A stretch of DNA of 64,000 nt from assembly GCF_001625305.1 (NCBI RefSeq), contig NW_017802713.1:4081268-4145267 (forward strand). The letters are read 5' to 3'. The notes under the pieces are model-generated. The model had not been told where the DNA came from and did no database searches. It was given only the letters and a program-made list of their open reading frames with translations. A program made the position numbers and the translations under genes. The stretch comes from Branchiostoma belcheri (lineage: Eukaryota > Chordata > Leptocardii > Amphioxiformes > Branchiostomatidae). This document shows positions 1 through 12,239 of this stretch, piece after piece; the stretch's first letter is position 1, and each line of letters opens with the position of its first letter.

Positions 1-1035
1 GCATCCAGAACGACATTGGTAAGGCTGATGTCGTCTTCTCGGTAGGAGCGCGCATTTACCGCCACTACGCCAGGTTCCTCCGTCAGCGTCACGTGGATCA
101 CCACATTTTCCTACCCGAGCCTTCAAAGGTGTTCAGTGATGCAAATGTGATCTTTGGTGAAGAAGATAACGTCCAAAAGCCAGAGAGAGTGATTCTGTCC
201 ATCGGCAGGGTGCGGAATGTGGAGAGGCTGAAAGGTCACGACCTGACCGCAGGATCCGTAGACAAGGTGGCACAGCGGCTTGACAGTCAGTTCACATTGA
301 GGCTGAGAGTCCGCGGCATCGACGAGAACGACTTCAAGGAGAGCAAGAGAATCCTGGATGAGAAGCTGAGATCCGGACGGGTCAAGTCCACACTTCTCCC
401 GTACGGCACTCAGGAGGAGATCCGCCGAGACATGGAGAACTGTCACCTGGTCCTGATGCCGTCCCGGGCCGAGCCGTTCGGACTGGTCGGCCTGGAGGCC
501 ATCGCGGCAGGAGTTCCCGTCCTCATCTCAGAGCAGTCGGGGCTCGCAGAGATGATAAAGGAGCTATCAGACAGGCTGGAGCAACCCACGTTCCGCCACT
601 GTATCGTCAAGATGAAGGGAGACACCGCAACTGACGCTGATGCAGAGAAGTGGGCAGACTGCATCGAGGATTTCATCACAAATGCCAAGTCAGAGTTTGC
701 GGAAGCTCGCGCTTTCAAGCAGAAACTGCTGGCCTCCAAGTACTGGGAAGAGTCTCATCAGAAGTTCCTGCACGCTTGTGGCATCTCTGGTAAGAAACTC
801 TAACACTTCAAAAGATATAACTCTTCTCTGATAGATAAAAATTGGGGATGCATATATGAACTTTCAATGTAGCAGAACAACATGCCATGATTCAATGCTT
901 TCCTTTGTAATTTTTCTCATCATTTGAACATCTACTTCACAGACGACTCCAGTACCCAAGCACAAGGAGGAGGTGCTGAGGCTGATGACTCGGACTGAAG
1001 ATCTGGTGTCAACAGAGACCACAGACGTACTGTAA
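1..1035 (+). CDS. Glycosyltransferase family 4-like protein, 3' part (partial)
   Basis: This is the C-terminal part of a GT-B fold glycosyltransferase, the class that transfers a sugar from a nucleotide-sugar donor. The window opens inside an exon that reads from base 3. Residues resembling ILSIGRV (start of the donor-binding half) are followed by a stretch containing MPSRAEPFGLVGLEA, AAGVPVLIS and GLAEMI. EPFGLVGLE is the E-x7-E signature of GT4 enzymes. The long exon ends at 789 (CTG|GTAAGA). The best acceptor is 951-952, giving a last exon at 953-1035 that reads on as VPKHKEEVLRLMTRTEDL and stops at TAA 1033-1035. The alternative acceptor at 941-942 gives a shorter, poorer tail ending at 998. 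The 5' exons lie outside the window. The substrate cannot be told; amphioxus has many stand-alone and fused domains of this type. Confidence 0.8.
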
Positions 1036-2593
1036 TTCCAAATTAACGATTTGCCAGATTTAAGTTTAGTGCATGCCCGAATCCAGGATTTTAGCGGGGA
1101 GATGGGGGTTCTTCCTACTGTGGACTAGCGAGCGCCAAGAGGGCTCCCCCGGAAAATTGTGAAAATTGACCCCCTAAAATGGCATTTCTTACGATTTTGA
1201 AAGGATTTCAAAGGAAAATTCAAGAGCTTCAGGTAGAAATAGGATTCCAGTCCCGCTGGTGATACAGATCAGTCTACATGTTAAAGAAAAATCTTGGTCC
1301 TTTAGATAAAAAGTGAGCGTGTGTGTGTGGTAGCGTGTGTGGCATCCTCCAATCCCACGAGGTAGACGATGTTCAAGTTCTAAGTATACAGCTGCAGTTT
1401 TTAGAACAGTGGAGGTAAATAATCACCACAAATTACAGATATACATGTACTGACTTTTAACCTCGTTGATTCACTTGGAACAATGAAGAATGCAGATATG
1501 ATGGACATTAAGAAGTAATATTTTGTTGTGACCATTTTTAATCTACACGGTAATCATATGTGCATGCTTTTACAATAACATTTGCAGATATGAAAGAAAG
1601 ACTTCGTCAGGGAACTAACATTTTGCGATTCACACCTTTTTAAAGTTTCATTCGCTGATTCTAAAAGTGCCTTCACAACTTACTAGCTTATACAACAAGA
1701 AATAAGTAGAAATCATTTTTGTAGATCATGTAGGAAAGTATACCATTATCATCATTATTATTATCACATAAAACCACTAGTTAGTCATCACTTCCTCGTA
1801 TTCATCCTTCACAGACAATAGATAATTACATGTCCTGAAACGGATCGAAATTGAACCTATTCTTAATATTTGTAATCCATGTTTTTAAAATACGTTATAT
1901 TTGACACATCGATAACACGTCAAATGTTTACGCCGCTGTCAATATATCAGATTCAATCTTCGCCTGATGCTGTTTCTTTTGTTTTATGTATTCATTCACA
2001 TCGTGGAACTATTCTAAGTAATAATTGTCATAGGGGCGAAATGCCAAATACTAAGTGATAATTTCCAGAAGGGACCAAATGCTAAATGCAATCAATAACA
2101 GACTATGAATGCTCCTGTACAGAAGGAGAATAGACCTACCATGAAAATACTCCATACAATCCAAAACATTATCAGCTTGCTGCTTGAACAAATGTGCTAA
2201 TGTTATGTACATGTACATCGAATTAAACATCAAACTTAACCTGATCGTTGTTTGTTCTGTTTGTATTCACTGGCTCTATTTAGTCACGGCCGATAGATAG
2301 TCTGTGGTGTTATATACTGAGAGGTATTTTGGGAGGGGAAGAAAACATGATTCACTTGTTTGTAAGACTGGTAAGAGAAATGACTATGGCTATTACATAA
2401 TATTTCATATGTGAACGTCCTATCCTGTGTCAAGTTTTCATTCAAGAACAAATACAAATCAGGCAAATAAACATCTAATTTGCACTGACAGCGTCAAATC
2501 AAGACCTCCAATACTGAAGGCATCTCTCAGTAGTGTGGAAGTTTTGCAGCCTGCTTGTGCACCCTACTATAACCTTTGAAGCATCTCACCTTC
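1036..2593. other. Intergenic stretch between convergent genes
   Basis: Gene 1 (+) and the NHL gene (-) converge on this region. It holds a decayed copy of the CCTGTAGCCAGG repeat family (about 1073-1330) and short GT-rich tracts. The rest is AT-rich sequence in which I see no coding exon or RNA gene. Confidence 0.6.
1073..1330. repeat. Degenerate copy of the CCTGTAGCCAGG-type MITE
   Basis: The order of sub-motifs (an ATCCAGGATTTT start, a GGGGTTCTTCC block, AAAATGGCATTTCTT, a block near GATACAGATCAGTC, then TTTAGATAAAAAGTG) matches copies at 21908-22223 and 40216-40696. The ends are eroded here. Confidence 0.5.
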
Positions 2594-5500
2594 TCACTTT
2601 ATAGAAATCTCTATAGCGCAAAAACTTGATTTTGCTACCTTATCTTCCCCTCTTATGTAATTTTTACCTTGAAAATGCTTCGTAACCAACAAAATGGTGT
2701 GTTTCTGATATTTTAGCAAGATGGTTACAAAGTGATCCTGATTTGACACCACAAGCTGCCCCTCCCCACCTATAGCAACATGCTTGGGTTTATGTATATA
2801 CGCGGCAGTGCGGATGTGTTCTCCCTCAGCTGTAAACATCTCCAACCGGTTGTTCAAAGTATCAGCCACGACCACACGCCCCAAACTGTCCACACAGATT
2901 CCTGAGGGATTATAAAGTTTCCCTGCTCCACTACCTTTACTGGCAAAACTGGACACGTAGACTCCATTCTTGTCATACTTAAGAACACGAGAGCCTCTCG
3001 TATCTACGATGAAGATGTCCCCTTTCTTGTCCACGGCGACAAACCAAAACTGTCCTCTTGTCGATCCAAACCTGGTTGTGTTACATGTTGGGGTCGCCTG
3101 TGTGTAAGTAGGACTAAACCACATTGACCCTGAGCGCATTGATGCTGTCAGAAAGAGTACTATGATTTTGTCAGAAAGCGGGTGCCAGGCAATCCCACGG
3201 ATTCTAAGTCCTCTGTTGCAACTGAACTTGGCAAGGGAATGGCCATCTTTGCTGTACTGATGAATAGCATTTTTGTAAAGGGAATTTTTCTGACCTCCAT
3301 ACAAGGCGACCCACAGGGTATCGTTGCGGCCTGTGGATATGGCCTGTGGTACCATGTTTCTTATGGGGAAACTGCGAAGGAAAACTCCCTTCATGCTGAA
3401 GATCTTGATTCTTCTGTTGTTTTGGTCAGCTACAAATATCTCGTTAGTGGAGGACACGGCCAGTCCCGCAACATTCTGAAACTGATAGGAACCCTTTCCT
3501 TGCCCACCAAAGCTGATGCTCTCTTTCTTTTCTGTTGGTAAAGCAGAGTAAAAAAAACTTAGTTGTAGAATTGGCACCACTTTTTAGACTTGGAATGGGG
3601 AAACACCGTAAGAAATTAACGACAACATTTTTATTGCAAATCGATGCCCCAGGGCTAATTACATGTCCATTGGAAATTATAGTAAACTATAAAATTAGCA
3701 TAAAGTCAATTGAGAATACTCAACTAAATAAATGCTACTTCTAATATACAAGTAGTTTATATGGGTTGATTTCTTTGCTGTGTAGTGGAATATAAGTAAT
3801 ACGATTTGAGATGTATGCATTTGAAGGTATTAGATAGAAATGATTTTTTTGTAGTCTGAAAATACATAAAGCTGGGAGACATTCTGATGTCTAGTTCAAA
3901 TAATTTATCTCTTTCGGTGCTGTACTAAAGGTAAAGGCAAATAAAGTGTATTTCATCTTCTACTGCTTTTCCTGTACAGCATTCACATATTATTTTGTTA
4001 TTAACAACACACATGCTAATCAGAGTCTCTACGCTGAAATATCAAATGATTATCAAAATTGACCATGGAAATCTTGTATGTAGTGTCGTTTCGATATGAA
4101 GGTTTGTAAGTCCTCAGAAAAGATAAGAAGTAACACTGATATAACTGATACTGATAATTAGCCAAACACTGCACGAGAAATCGTTTAATGTTTACTTTTG
4201 TAAAAATTACAGGATTTAACACTGTAAAAACTAATTTTACAAAAGTAACTTGTTCTCCAACCATTGCAAAGTGAACATGTTGCTGTTCCTGAGCTGTCTC
4301 TCTGTAGCATTAGTAAATCCAACTTCTTATATGCATTGGTACAGGTCCTGTACCTTTACGACTGTACCTGTACCTAAAATGCTTAAGACTCACAAGGCTA
4401 CATTTTTACCTAAAAGAAACAGATACTTTCTCCCACCTTCACAGTGGTACGTTGCCTCCAGGTACTTCTTTTTGCGCGGACAGGGGTCACCAAAGTTATG
4501 TCGTACTACTCGCAGGTCACACCGTTGTAACCCCTGACATCTTTTTCTGACAGTAGAATGTGGCCTGTTACAAAATACAAGCATTGCGCTAAAAGTTGGT
4601 ATTACAATTGGTAATAGATACCAATAAAGTCGGATTATAGTTACTTTGTAAACAGTATCAAACAGTATCAGACATTATAATGGTATTGAATAAAATTCAA
4701 GTCAAAGCGATTTCGGACTTAGCAATGACTTGAATTTTGTTTACTACCATTGCAACGTCTCGTACAGTTTAAAAGTGAACGTTACCAAACATTACTTTCA
4801 TTTATTTTCGGTAAATCCGACATGCCGTACAATGTAGACCATAAAAATCGTTGGAGGCACAAACTGTAGACAGTTGTAACAAAAGAATATAAGTTGATAC
4901 TTGGATTGTAGTTGCTATGAACCATGTAGAGTGTCTACCTTTAACTGCATGGGGTAGGATCAGATGACACTAGAGCTGTGTACCGGTACGCAGTACCGAT
5001 ACTGTACCGGAAAAATTGATTAGGTACAGGTCCAAAATACCTAATCCCTCAGTACCGGTACTGTACCTAAACAATTTCACACTAATTTTATGCCTATTTG
5101 TGACCTCAAATGTGTAAATAGCTGGTCCACAATGGGTCCCTGTGTAAGGACAGTGTGTTCATGAAAACAAAAACAACTTAGTTTTGCCTATATTTTATCT
5201 GAGCATTCGCCATAAACAAAGAATAAACCTTAACTATCAAGTTTATTTATGTTTTTTTGTTATTGAAGGAGTTCAGAAGAGCATATAAATTGGTCGAATT
5301 GTTCAGGTACAGGTTCAGGTCCGGACCTGTACCTAAACCTGTGTACCTGTACCTGTACCTGTACCTAAAATTTGTTTAGGTACACAGCTCTAGATGACAC
5401 TGCACGAAAAGTTGGATATGGTTGTAAATGCCATTTCGGGCCCCAAGTCGGGTGATATTTACTTTGTTTACAGCCTTAAAAAGTGTTGCCAATCCTACAA

Positions 5501-8500
5501 CTATTTTTTACTCTGTTTTACCAAAATTAGTTTACTGCAGGCATTTACTACCATTGGTAAACTTTTTGCGTAGTGTCACATATGGTGCTCCTACCTGTAG
5601 CCTTTTTGACACTTGTTACAAGACCTGAAAATACATCCACAGCTAGGACGTTTTCCTCTCCGGCCGTAGAAGGCGTCTTGGATTACGATCAACTGGTCCA
5701 CTGCACATGACAGCCTGATATTTTTCTTCTCGCACTGCCTGACCGTTTCTGTATTGGGGATAGCATCTTATCTTTAGGCCACATCAAATAATTGTTGGTG
5801 CTACGATTTTTTTTTTTCGAAAAAAATGTGAAGCAACAGGGCAAAAAGGGAAAACAAAATTCCATGGCAGACAATCAACCTCATCCTTGTCCTGCTGGCA
5901 ATTCTGTGCATGATATGCTCCCTGTGCTGGGGAGTTCAGACCTTCTTGGAATAGGGGTTACTGACTTAATTTTACTAGGTCTGCAGTGTTACTAAGACGT
6001 CCTGAAAACATCAGCATCACATACATGAGAAGAAAGTCGACCCTTCCAAGCATATGTTGGGCACAACATCAGGGACACGAATATGCCTAATATATGTTTG
6101 GAGCAGCAGGACAAGGGTTAGTACTATCATTTTACCGGTTAGTTGAAAATTAGTAAAAAGGACGATATAAAACTTCCTTTCTTCGTGATATTGATATATG
6201 AACTGATATATGTGTATGGCGAATGGTTTGATTGATACAACATTACTGCAATGATAAAATGTACACAATGGGAAGAAGGACGTATGGGAAACTAGAGTTT
6301 TTTTTTTCACCAGTAAAAGGTCTTCCAATGGAGATTAGTGAAAAGGAGATTGCAAATTTACTGAATAGGAGCTGTGGTCTTTTTTTCCATTTTTTGGGGG
6401 GGGGGGGTAGAAGAGAGTAATTGCAAAATCCTTGATTGTGTCACCTTTGTTTAGACCTTACCACATCCAACAACAATGTTGCGCTCCTCCAGCTAGTTTT
6501 CTATCCTGTGCATCTACTTCCATATCTTCCAGTGATTACGCCATTGATTGTACAGGAACAGTTCAATAAACTCTATGAGTGTAAGGTTATCGTAAAGTAA
6601 ACAGTATTATTTAAATCCCAGTTGATGCACCCACAAAACTTTTCATCCTTATATAGTACAAATCAACCTGCAATTTCATACTTAGGCCCCAAGGATTTAA
6701 TTTTATGGATGACATCCTCTGAAGACCCCCAAACTACTGCGCGCGGTCGAATAAAAAAAATTCCGGCCAAAAATAAAAATGCTACTAATTAAACCATAGG
6801 AATACGAAGCTGGTATTGTGAATTTGTGGCACTACATAGCGACGTACACGACAAGCTGGCGCATGCTGGCTTTTTGCTGAATTTATGAGTCGGCACAGTA
6901 CTTGTGTACTGAGTTCTTGAGTCGTGGAGCTTCGGTAGCCTGGGTGCCATCCTCCAGAGTTACCACCGGCTCCGTATTGTTGCTAACTACGATGGACTAT
7001 AGTATACCCGGGCCTGGAGCCAGGCGAAAGCCTCGGAGGACGTGATCTTTTTTTTTTCAGAACAGGTGAAAATCAATGCGCGCGCGGATGTCATCCATAA
7101 AATTAAATCGGTGTGGCCTTGGTGTTTTCTTGGTAGAGTTGTTGCAATTGGTTCACTTAGAATCTAAAGGTTCTGAGTCCCTGTCTTACTGTAGATGGGC
7201 TTGTTGATACCATTGACACCCCCAAGGCTGGGTGGGGTGGTACTATTGATACCCCCAAGGCTGGGTGTGTTGGTAACATCAGTGCTGCTGGTGGTAGCTA
7301 TAGTCGTGCTTATCGGTTCTGCTGAATTCAATGAACTCAGGTTGTTGCTGTCTTGGATAGCCTGGAATAAAAAAAGAAGAAATGTTTTACTGGTAGGGTC
7401 AGGATTCCGGACACTAAGCGCGACTCTGAAGTGTGTCGTCACCAATAGGTCAAAGGTATCTGGTAAACCATGCCGGCCCCCGTCGCGGTTGAGTGAGGGG
7501 TGATGTGCTTTTTTGTTCATTTGCTGTCCAGTATTGTTACAATGTCCAGGAGACTCGGTGTAGATGTGTTGTGAAACTTCTGAACTGACTGAACACGGCC
7601 GTGAGTGAACTCTACCTTTCCCCAATGTAGGATACCCTTGACCCAGTGTTGACGTCATATCTAGAGAAACCACGTGACTAGTCTAACTGGGTAAGTCTTT
7701 TGAAAATGATGAAAGACCTTTATTGTACGTTTGTGCTCTAACAAGCTAAGTACAGGTCATGGGTAAACAGGGAAAAGAATACAGCAATGACACTTACATA
7801 CTATATATACTAATATGATCTACTATTCACGAGTTGCACATTCCCAGGATCCTTTGCGCACAGGGTAGGGAAAGGTCGCGGTAAACCACGTGACTCATCC
7901 TCGGCTCTGGTCGGAAGAAGTCGGAAGTGTTCGCGAGCGCTCGGAAATTTAAAAAATGGCTGACACCACTGTCGGCGGCGGGAGGCACGTAGTTTTTCAC
8001 GGCGTTCGTACGGCAAAGCGGCATCGAATTTTTGCTCCATGACTATCGGTATGGGATAGGATAGTGTTGATTCAACATACTACGTGAAAATGTGACAAAA
8101 AGACAGACTTTTGAAATTGAATGCTCCCAGCCTATTATCGGCCAGATAGCTTAGGGCACCTTCTTCCGACCAGAGCCGAGGATGAGTCACGTGGTTTACC
8201 GCGACCTTTCCCTACCCTGTGCGCAAAGGATCCTGGGAATGTGCAACTCGTGAATTTAAAGAAGACCAGAGTGACTGGTCGAAAGCATCTAGTAGGTGAG
8301 AAAAAGGAGGTCCACTAAAACCTCCATGTTGAGATCAATCCCTTTTGTTGGAACAAAAGTTTTAACTTAACAATATGCAACTTTAACCCTCAACAGTACA
8401 CCTTCCCGGACTGATTAATCTGTACACCTGGGGTCCGCGCGGACCCCAGAACAGTTTTATGCTAATTTTTAGAAATTATCAACATGCTACCAGCTCAATT

Positions 8501-11010
8501 GTTTTGCAAACTGATGTGGGAACCTCTGTGTCCACATTACATACAAAAATCATACATTTTTAACTTTTTCTATTTTTTGGTGAAGAAAAGAAGACAAGAA
8601 GAAATACCCGATTTTTAAACCCATTTCAGACTGAAGGGGCTTTTGAGGCCCAACTTTGATCTCAGATAGCGGCTAAACGGCTTGCGCTAGAAGTATCAAA
8701 TTTGGAGACCTTTCCTAAAATGTCTCTGGAAAAAAGTTCATATTAGTTTAATACTAGTAAGTTGATGTTTTTTTTGTGTTGCCATGGCAACGGGCTATTT
8801 TTTTGAAAATAGAAGTAATTTTGGTTTAAACATAAAAATTTTCTGAGTTTTATATTAAATTACACTTCTTTTCCAACATTAATAACATCTTACATAATTA
8901 AATATAAGTTTAATATGCATAGAATATGCTAATTTGATGACGTCATTGGTCAAAATCCAATATGGCGGACTATATTATTAGCTCTGACGTCATATGACGT
9001 CATAATTACACCAAAGTTATTAAAATTTAATTCTATTACTACACTATTCTCTGAAAACTTGGTAGACATACGATGAGTGCATAAAAACATATAAAAACGG
9101 AAATAAGGTAATGTATAAGAACGCCAGTGTATCCATTATGATCGAAAGCCGGCTGGGGTCCGCGCGGACCCCAAAAGAAAATCAGATATAATTTTTTTAT
9201 AAATGGTAGAAACGGAGTTTTCTGCACTGTATTGAGAGACAACTTTGTGGGTAACAATTACTTAAAATTTCAGAAAAAAATCTTTAGAAACAAAAAAAAA
9301 TATTACAGAATATATAGTGCTGGGGTCCGCGCGGACCCCAGGTGTACTGTTTAGGGTTAAGCATTGACGAAGATGTTGACCTCACCTTTTGCATGCCTTG
9401 GTTGTTGTGATAGACCCCTGTGATGACTCCATAGGTGATCCCTCCAGTAAAGAACAGAACAAGCACCAAAACAGCCAGGTAGAAAGTAGGGAGGCAGCAA
9501 CTTCGATTCACTGAAAAACAGCCTTTCATTTTTTTTACTTTTCGTACAAAAACAGATATGTATTGTACAGGCTCAATAATCAAATAATTAACCAGAAAAT
9601 AAAGGACCAGAAAACAGTAATACATTATTTCAAAAACATAATTATTAAATAATAGACAATTAATAAACATGATCAATTGACTTCATAGTAAATATTAGCT
9701 GTTGTTAATCAAAACAATCAATAAAGTAACATGTTGCATAATAATCCACAATCCTGATAAAAACACAATACAAATTCACAAGATAGTTTTGAACAACCAA
9801 TTAGAACTGGAAGGTTCTGTGTATCAGGTCTTTCAGCTGCCAATGAAACTGGGCAGTCGTTATGCAAAAAGTGGTTATATCAGCTATAAAGATACAAACA
9901 CTAATATTAATTGAAACAGTATTTCTGAATCAAGAACAAAAGTGCAAGTAACTTTTAAAACCTGACCCAAGAATAGTAATAGAACAGTGGACTAAACAAC
10001 ATGACTGAAAAAGCTAAAAGCACCCACCTATAATCTGCAATTTCCAGACTAAAATACATCAGAAACGCGCAAGCTTGTTAGCTTAATAATGTATATGTAG
10101 GCTCAGCAATATGAAGGAAAGAGAAAAAAGTGTACTATAATAATTCATTATATAACACCCAGTATTAGTGCAAATAAATGTTACCCATATACATGTACTG
10201 TGGGATTTAGACAGAATGGTTATTACAGATTATTATACAGGTTTTACCAAAATCATTATTATAATAGAGAATGGGGAGAATCAAAACAAGTTGACACGTG
10301 TTACCGTGAAGTTGTTTGACGTGTTGAGGATCGCGAGGTTTGTGTGCATCAGAGTCAGACCTGCTGTCATCAGAGGCCTGTTGCACGTCTGCTCTGTACA
10401 TTGGGTTTTCAAATTCCGTTTCGTTTGGAGGATTGTGAAGATTGTGTGCAGGTACAGTGGTGCCATCTGTTTGTTGGCCAACGTGTTTTGTTTTGTTGAG
10501 ATAGTTTTCGTGATCGCTCATGTTTCCAACAGCGTACGGTTCGATATCACCATCGTCAGTCACTGTACTGCCTGCTTGCCTGACTTGAGTTTCCTCGTCA
10601 TTGTTTCCATTAGCGTTGCCACTTTCTTCATTTTCGCCCGAGGCTGTGTACACGGCGGAGTTTTCAGCATGGATCGTGTCAGATACAAAATAAACATCAG
10701 TGGCTGCTGGGTCGGGAATATCGCAATTATCTGCCGTATCATAATGTCTGTCTGTGATACCAGGCTGACTTGTACGCGTCGGTTCAGTGCCAGCTACGTA
10801 CGTGACCTCCATTGTGTCTTGACCTTGACTACTGGGTGAGTCGTGACCACATGTTGACATTCTTGTTGGCTCTGCAGCGTTTTCTGTGTACAGTAGATTT
10901 TGATCAGAGCGTAGGTTATTTTCATTTTGCCCGGAACTTGTCGGCTCCTCTGGATGGTTTGTAAGATCAACATCTATAGGATTGTTCTCTCCTCCGATGG
11001 ACTGGTTCAT
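2594..11010 (-). CDS. Type II transmembrane NHL-repeat protein
   Basis: Coding exons on the minus strand are 11010-10305 (ATG at 11010-11008; this exon begins at 11017 after a TCTCTACAG acceptor, so a 5'UTR exon lies upstream), 9510-9386, 7361-7190 and 3531-2594. Phases join without a break to give 646 codons. Residues 1-235 are hydrophilic and lack a signal peptide. They contain scattered tyrosines and FENPMY, an FxNPxY-type endocytosis/PTB motif, near residue 205. One membrane segment (about 244-266, rich in L, V and F) is followed by a Ser/Thr/Asn-rich stem with a repeated PSLGG-containing unit (about 278-334). NHL repeats follow to the end, for example GLAVSSTNEIFVADQNNRR and GICVDSLGRVVVADTLNNRL. 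The predicted topology is cytoplasmic N-terminus with an extracellular beta-propeller. The propeller probably binds a ligand or surface. The last ~40 residues are less NHL-like, so an unseen 3' splice is possible. Confidence 0.8.
4971..5392. mobile_element. hAT-like MITE with GTACCT subrepeats
   Basis: The termini are TAGAGCTGTGTACC and GGTACACAGCTCTA, exact inverted repeats. The element is flanked by the direct repeat GATGACAC at 4963-4970 and 5393-5400. An 8-bp target duplication and a TAG..CTG end are typical of hAT. Inside are many copies of GTACCT/AGGTAC and no coding capacity. It lies in intron 3 of the NHL gene. A related fragment with the same subrepeats is at about 4338-4380. Confidence 0.85.
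6685..7118. mobile_element. PIF/Harbinger-like MITE (GGCC family), copy 1
   Basis: The left end, GGCCCC followed by a segment containing ATTTAATTTTATGGATGACA, mirrors the right end, which has TGTCATCCATAAAATTAAAT followed by GGTGTGGCC. A TTA precedes the left end. It is about 434 bp, non-coding, and lies in intron 3 of the NHL gene. The same family recurs across the window (see findings). Confidence 0.75.
7705..7805 (-). mobile_element. LINE 3' end fragment
   Basis: GAAAGACCTTTATTGTAC followed by a segment with ACAGGTCA resembles the region beside the AATG tract at 55700-55760, where a LINE tail lies on the minus strand. Only about 100 bp is recognisable. Confidence 0.4.
7825..8255. mobile_element. 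Foldback element with perfect 96-bp inverted arms
   Basis: The left arm 7825-7920 (starting ATTCACGAGTTGCACATTCC) is the exact reverse complement of the right arm 8160-8255. The spacer is 239 bp. I see no target duplication and no transposase reading frame. Perfect identity of the arms points to recent insertion or gene conversion. It lies between NHL-gene exons 2 and 3. Confidence 0.85.
8387..9356. mobile_element. piggyBac-like non-autonomous element
   Basis: It is flanked on both sides by TTAA (8383-8386 and 9357-9360) and has ends CCCTcaacAGTACACCT and AGGTGTACTgtttAGGG. TTAA targets and CCC/GGG termini are the piggyBac hallmark. The palindrome GGGGTCCGCGCGGACCCC sits just inside each end (about 8431 and 9323), with a third copy at about 9155. 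The interior (970 bp) is AT-rich without a transposase. It fills much of the intron between the membrane-segment and stem exons of the NHL gene. Confidence 0.85.
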
Positions 11011-11070
11011 TGTGACTCTGTAGAGAAAGACAAGATGAGGACATATGTTCTTTGGTGCAATAATTATTAA

Positions 11071-11195
11071 GTAAGGCCACAGCAAGTAAATCTTATCGAT
11101 GACATCAGCGCGATTTCGAAAAAAAAGCAAACAAACAAGTAATCTTAGTTGTTATCAACATATATCAACATGCCGAAAGAAAATGGGTATTATAT
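11071..11195. mobile_element. Left-half fragment of the GGCC (Harbinger-like) MITE
   Basis: TAAGGCCACAGCAAGTAAAT, then TTATCGATGACATCAGCGCG and a CATGCCGAAA block match the left part of the copy at 46837-47256. The right end is missing. Confidence 0.6.
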
Positions 11196-11272
11196 ACTAA
11201 ATATGTGGTAAATGTCTTTCGCCTCAAAGACCATGAGGGACCCATCAAACTTGAGGTACAGTTACTTTTTTT

Positions 11273-11998
11273 AAGTTCATTATGGGTTCACCACACCACG
11301 AAGTGGTGTGGTGAAACCATATTGCTTTTTCTGATGTTTCTTCTTCTTCTTCTCCTGCCATTTTTTAAATGGATTCAGCTTCTTCATTTTAGGGCCTAAG
11401 GTCCTGAAATTTGGTATGGAGGTACAGTGGGCAAATACCCCTAGGCGTTTTTTAAATTATTGTGATACAGGCTTTTAGAATGGTTTTATTTGAGTTTGTT
11501 GGCTGTGTTATAGCAAATGTATTACTGTGTTAGTTTGCCTTGTTTACCACGTTTGGGCATGAGTCATCACGATGGAATGCAGGGCATCAACCAATAGGCA
11601 TGCAGCTTTCCTCTATACTTCTTGCTGATTGGCTGTTGGGATTTAACTTGATTAACACCTGCACAGAAGCATTTCCATACTGACAGTATGTCTGTATTCA
11701 AGTGTTTTGGTAGGTATTTCAAGCTTTCCTGCTCCAGCATTGGAATGCCGGGCATGGACGTTTTTTTTTTATTTTGAAAATCAACAGTTTGCATTATGCA
11801 ATTAAAAATCCTAACCAATAAAGTAGGGAATAGCTATCCAACTGTTGTTTTAGTTGTATTTTACTTCATATTATAGTTATATCAATGTAAATCATTGTTT
11901 TCCCTTGTGTTTCTCATTCTTTCCCTGCCATGTGGTAAAATGTGGTGAACCCATCGCTGTATTTGCTCCAAAGCAAATATTGGCCTTTCTAGTTTTAT
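11273..11998. repeat. Candidate inverted-repeat element with GGTTCACCACACC ends
   Basis: GGGTTCACCACACC near 11285 is mirrored by TGTGGTGAACCC near 11941. The left end also forms a short hairpin (CCACACCACGAAGTGGTGTGG), and the right end contains the palindrome ATATTTGCTCCAAAGCAAATAT in part. A CTTCTT tract lies inside. The boundaries are uncertain and no target duplication was found. Confidence 0.4.
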
Positions 11999-12239
11999 TA
12001 TTCATTTCATAAGAAAAACAAAAACATGGCACAACAAAATTCATGACGCACATGTATGACAACAAAACTAATACATAGAACCAGTAGACAATAAGGACAA
12101 TAGAAATAATGAGAAATTATTGAGAACCCCCCAAGAGGTACAGTTACTCACATTTGATGGCAAGTGTTGGAAACCTAAACTCTATGGTGTTACATCCTCG
12201 TCACCTTATATAACACCATATTTTTACCGCATTTAACTT

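Noticed and set aside
941-998. Alternative last exon of the glycosyltransferase gene from acceptor 941-942
   Set aside because: It gives a low-complexity tail (QAQGGGAEADDSD). The acceptor at 951-952 continues a more protein-like sequence to TAA 1035.
10168-10839. 223-codon plus-strand frame
   Set aside because: It is the antisense shadow of the first coding exon of the NHL receptor, which has ATG, splice sites and a continuing frame.
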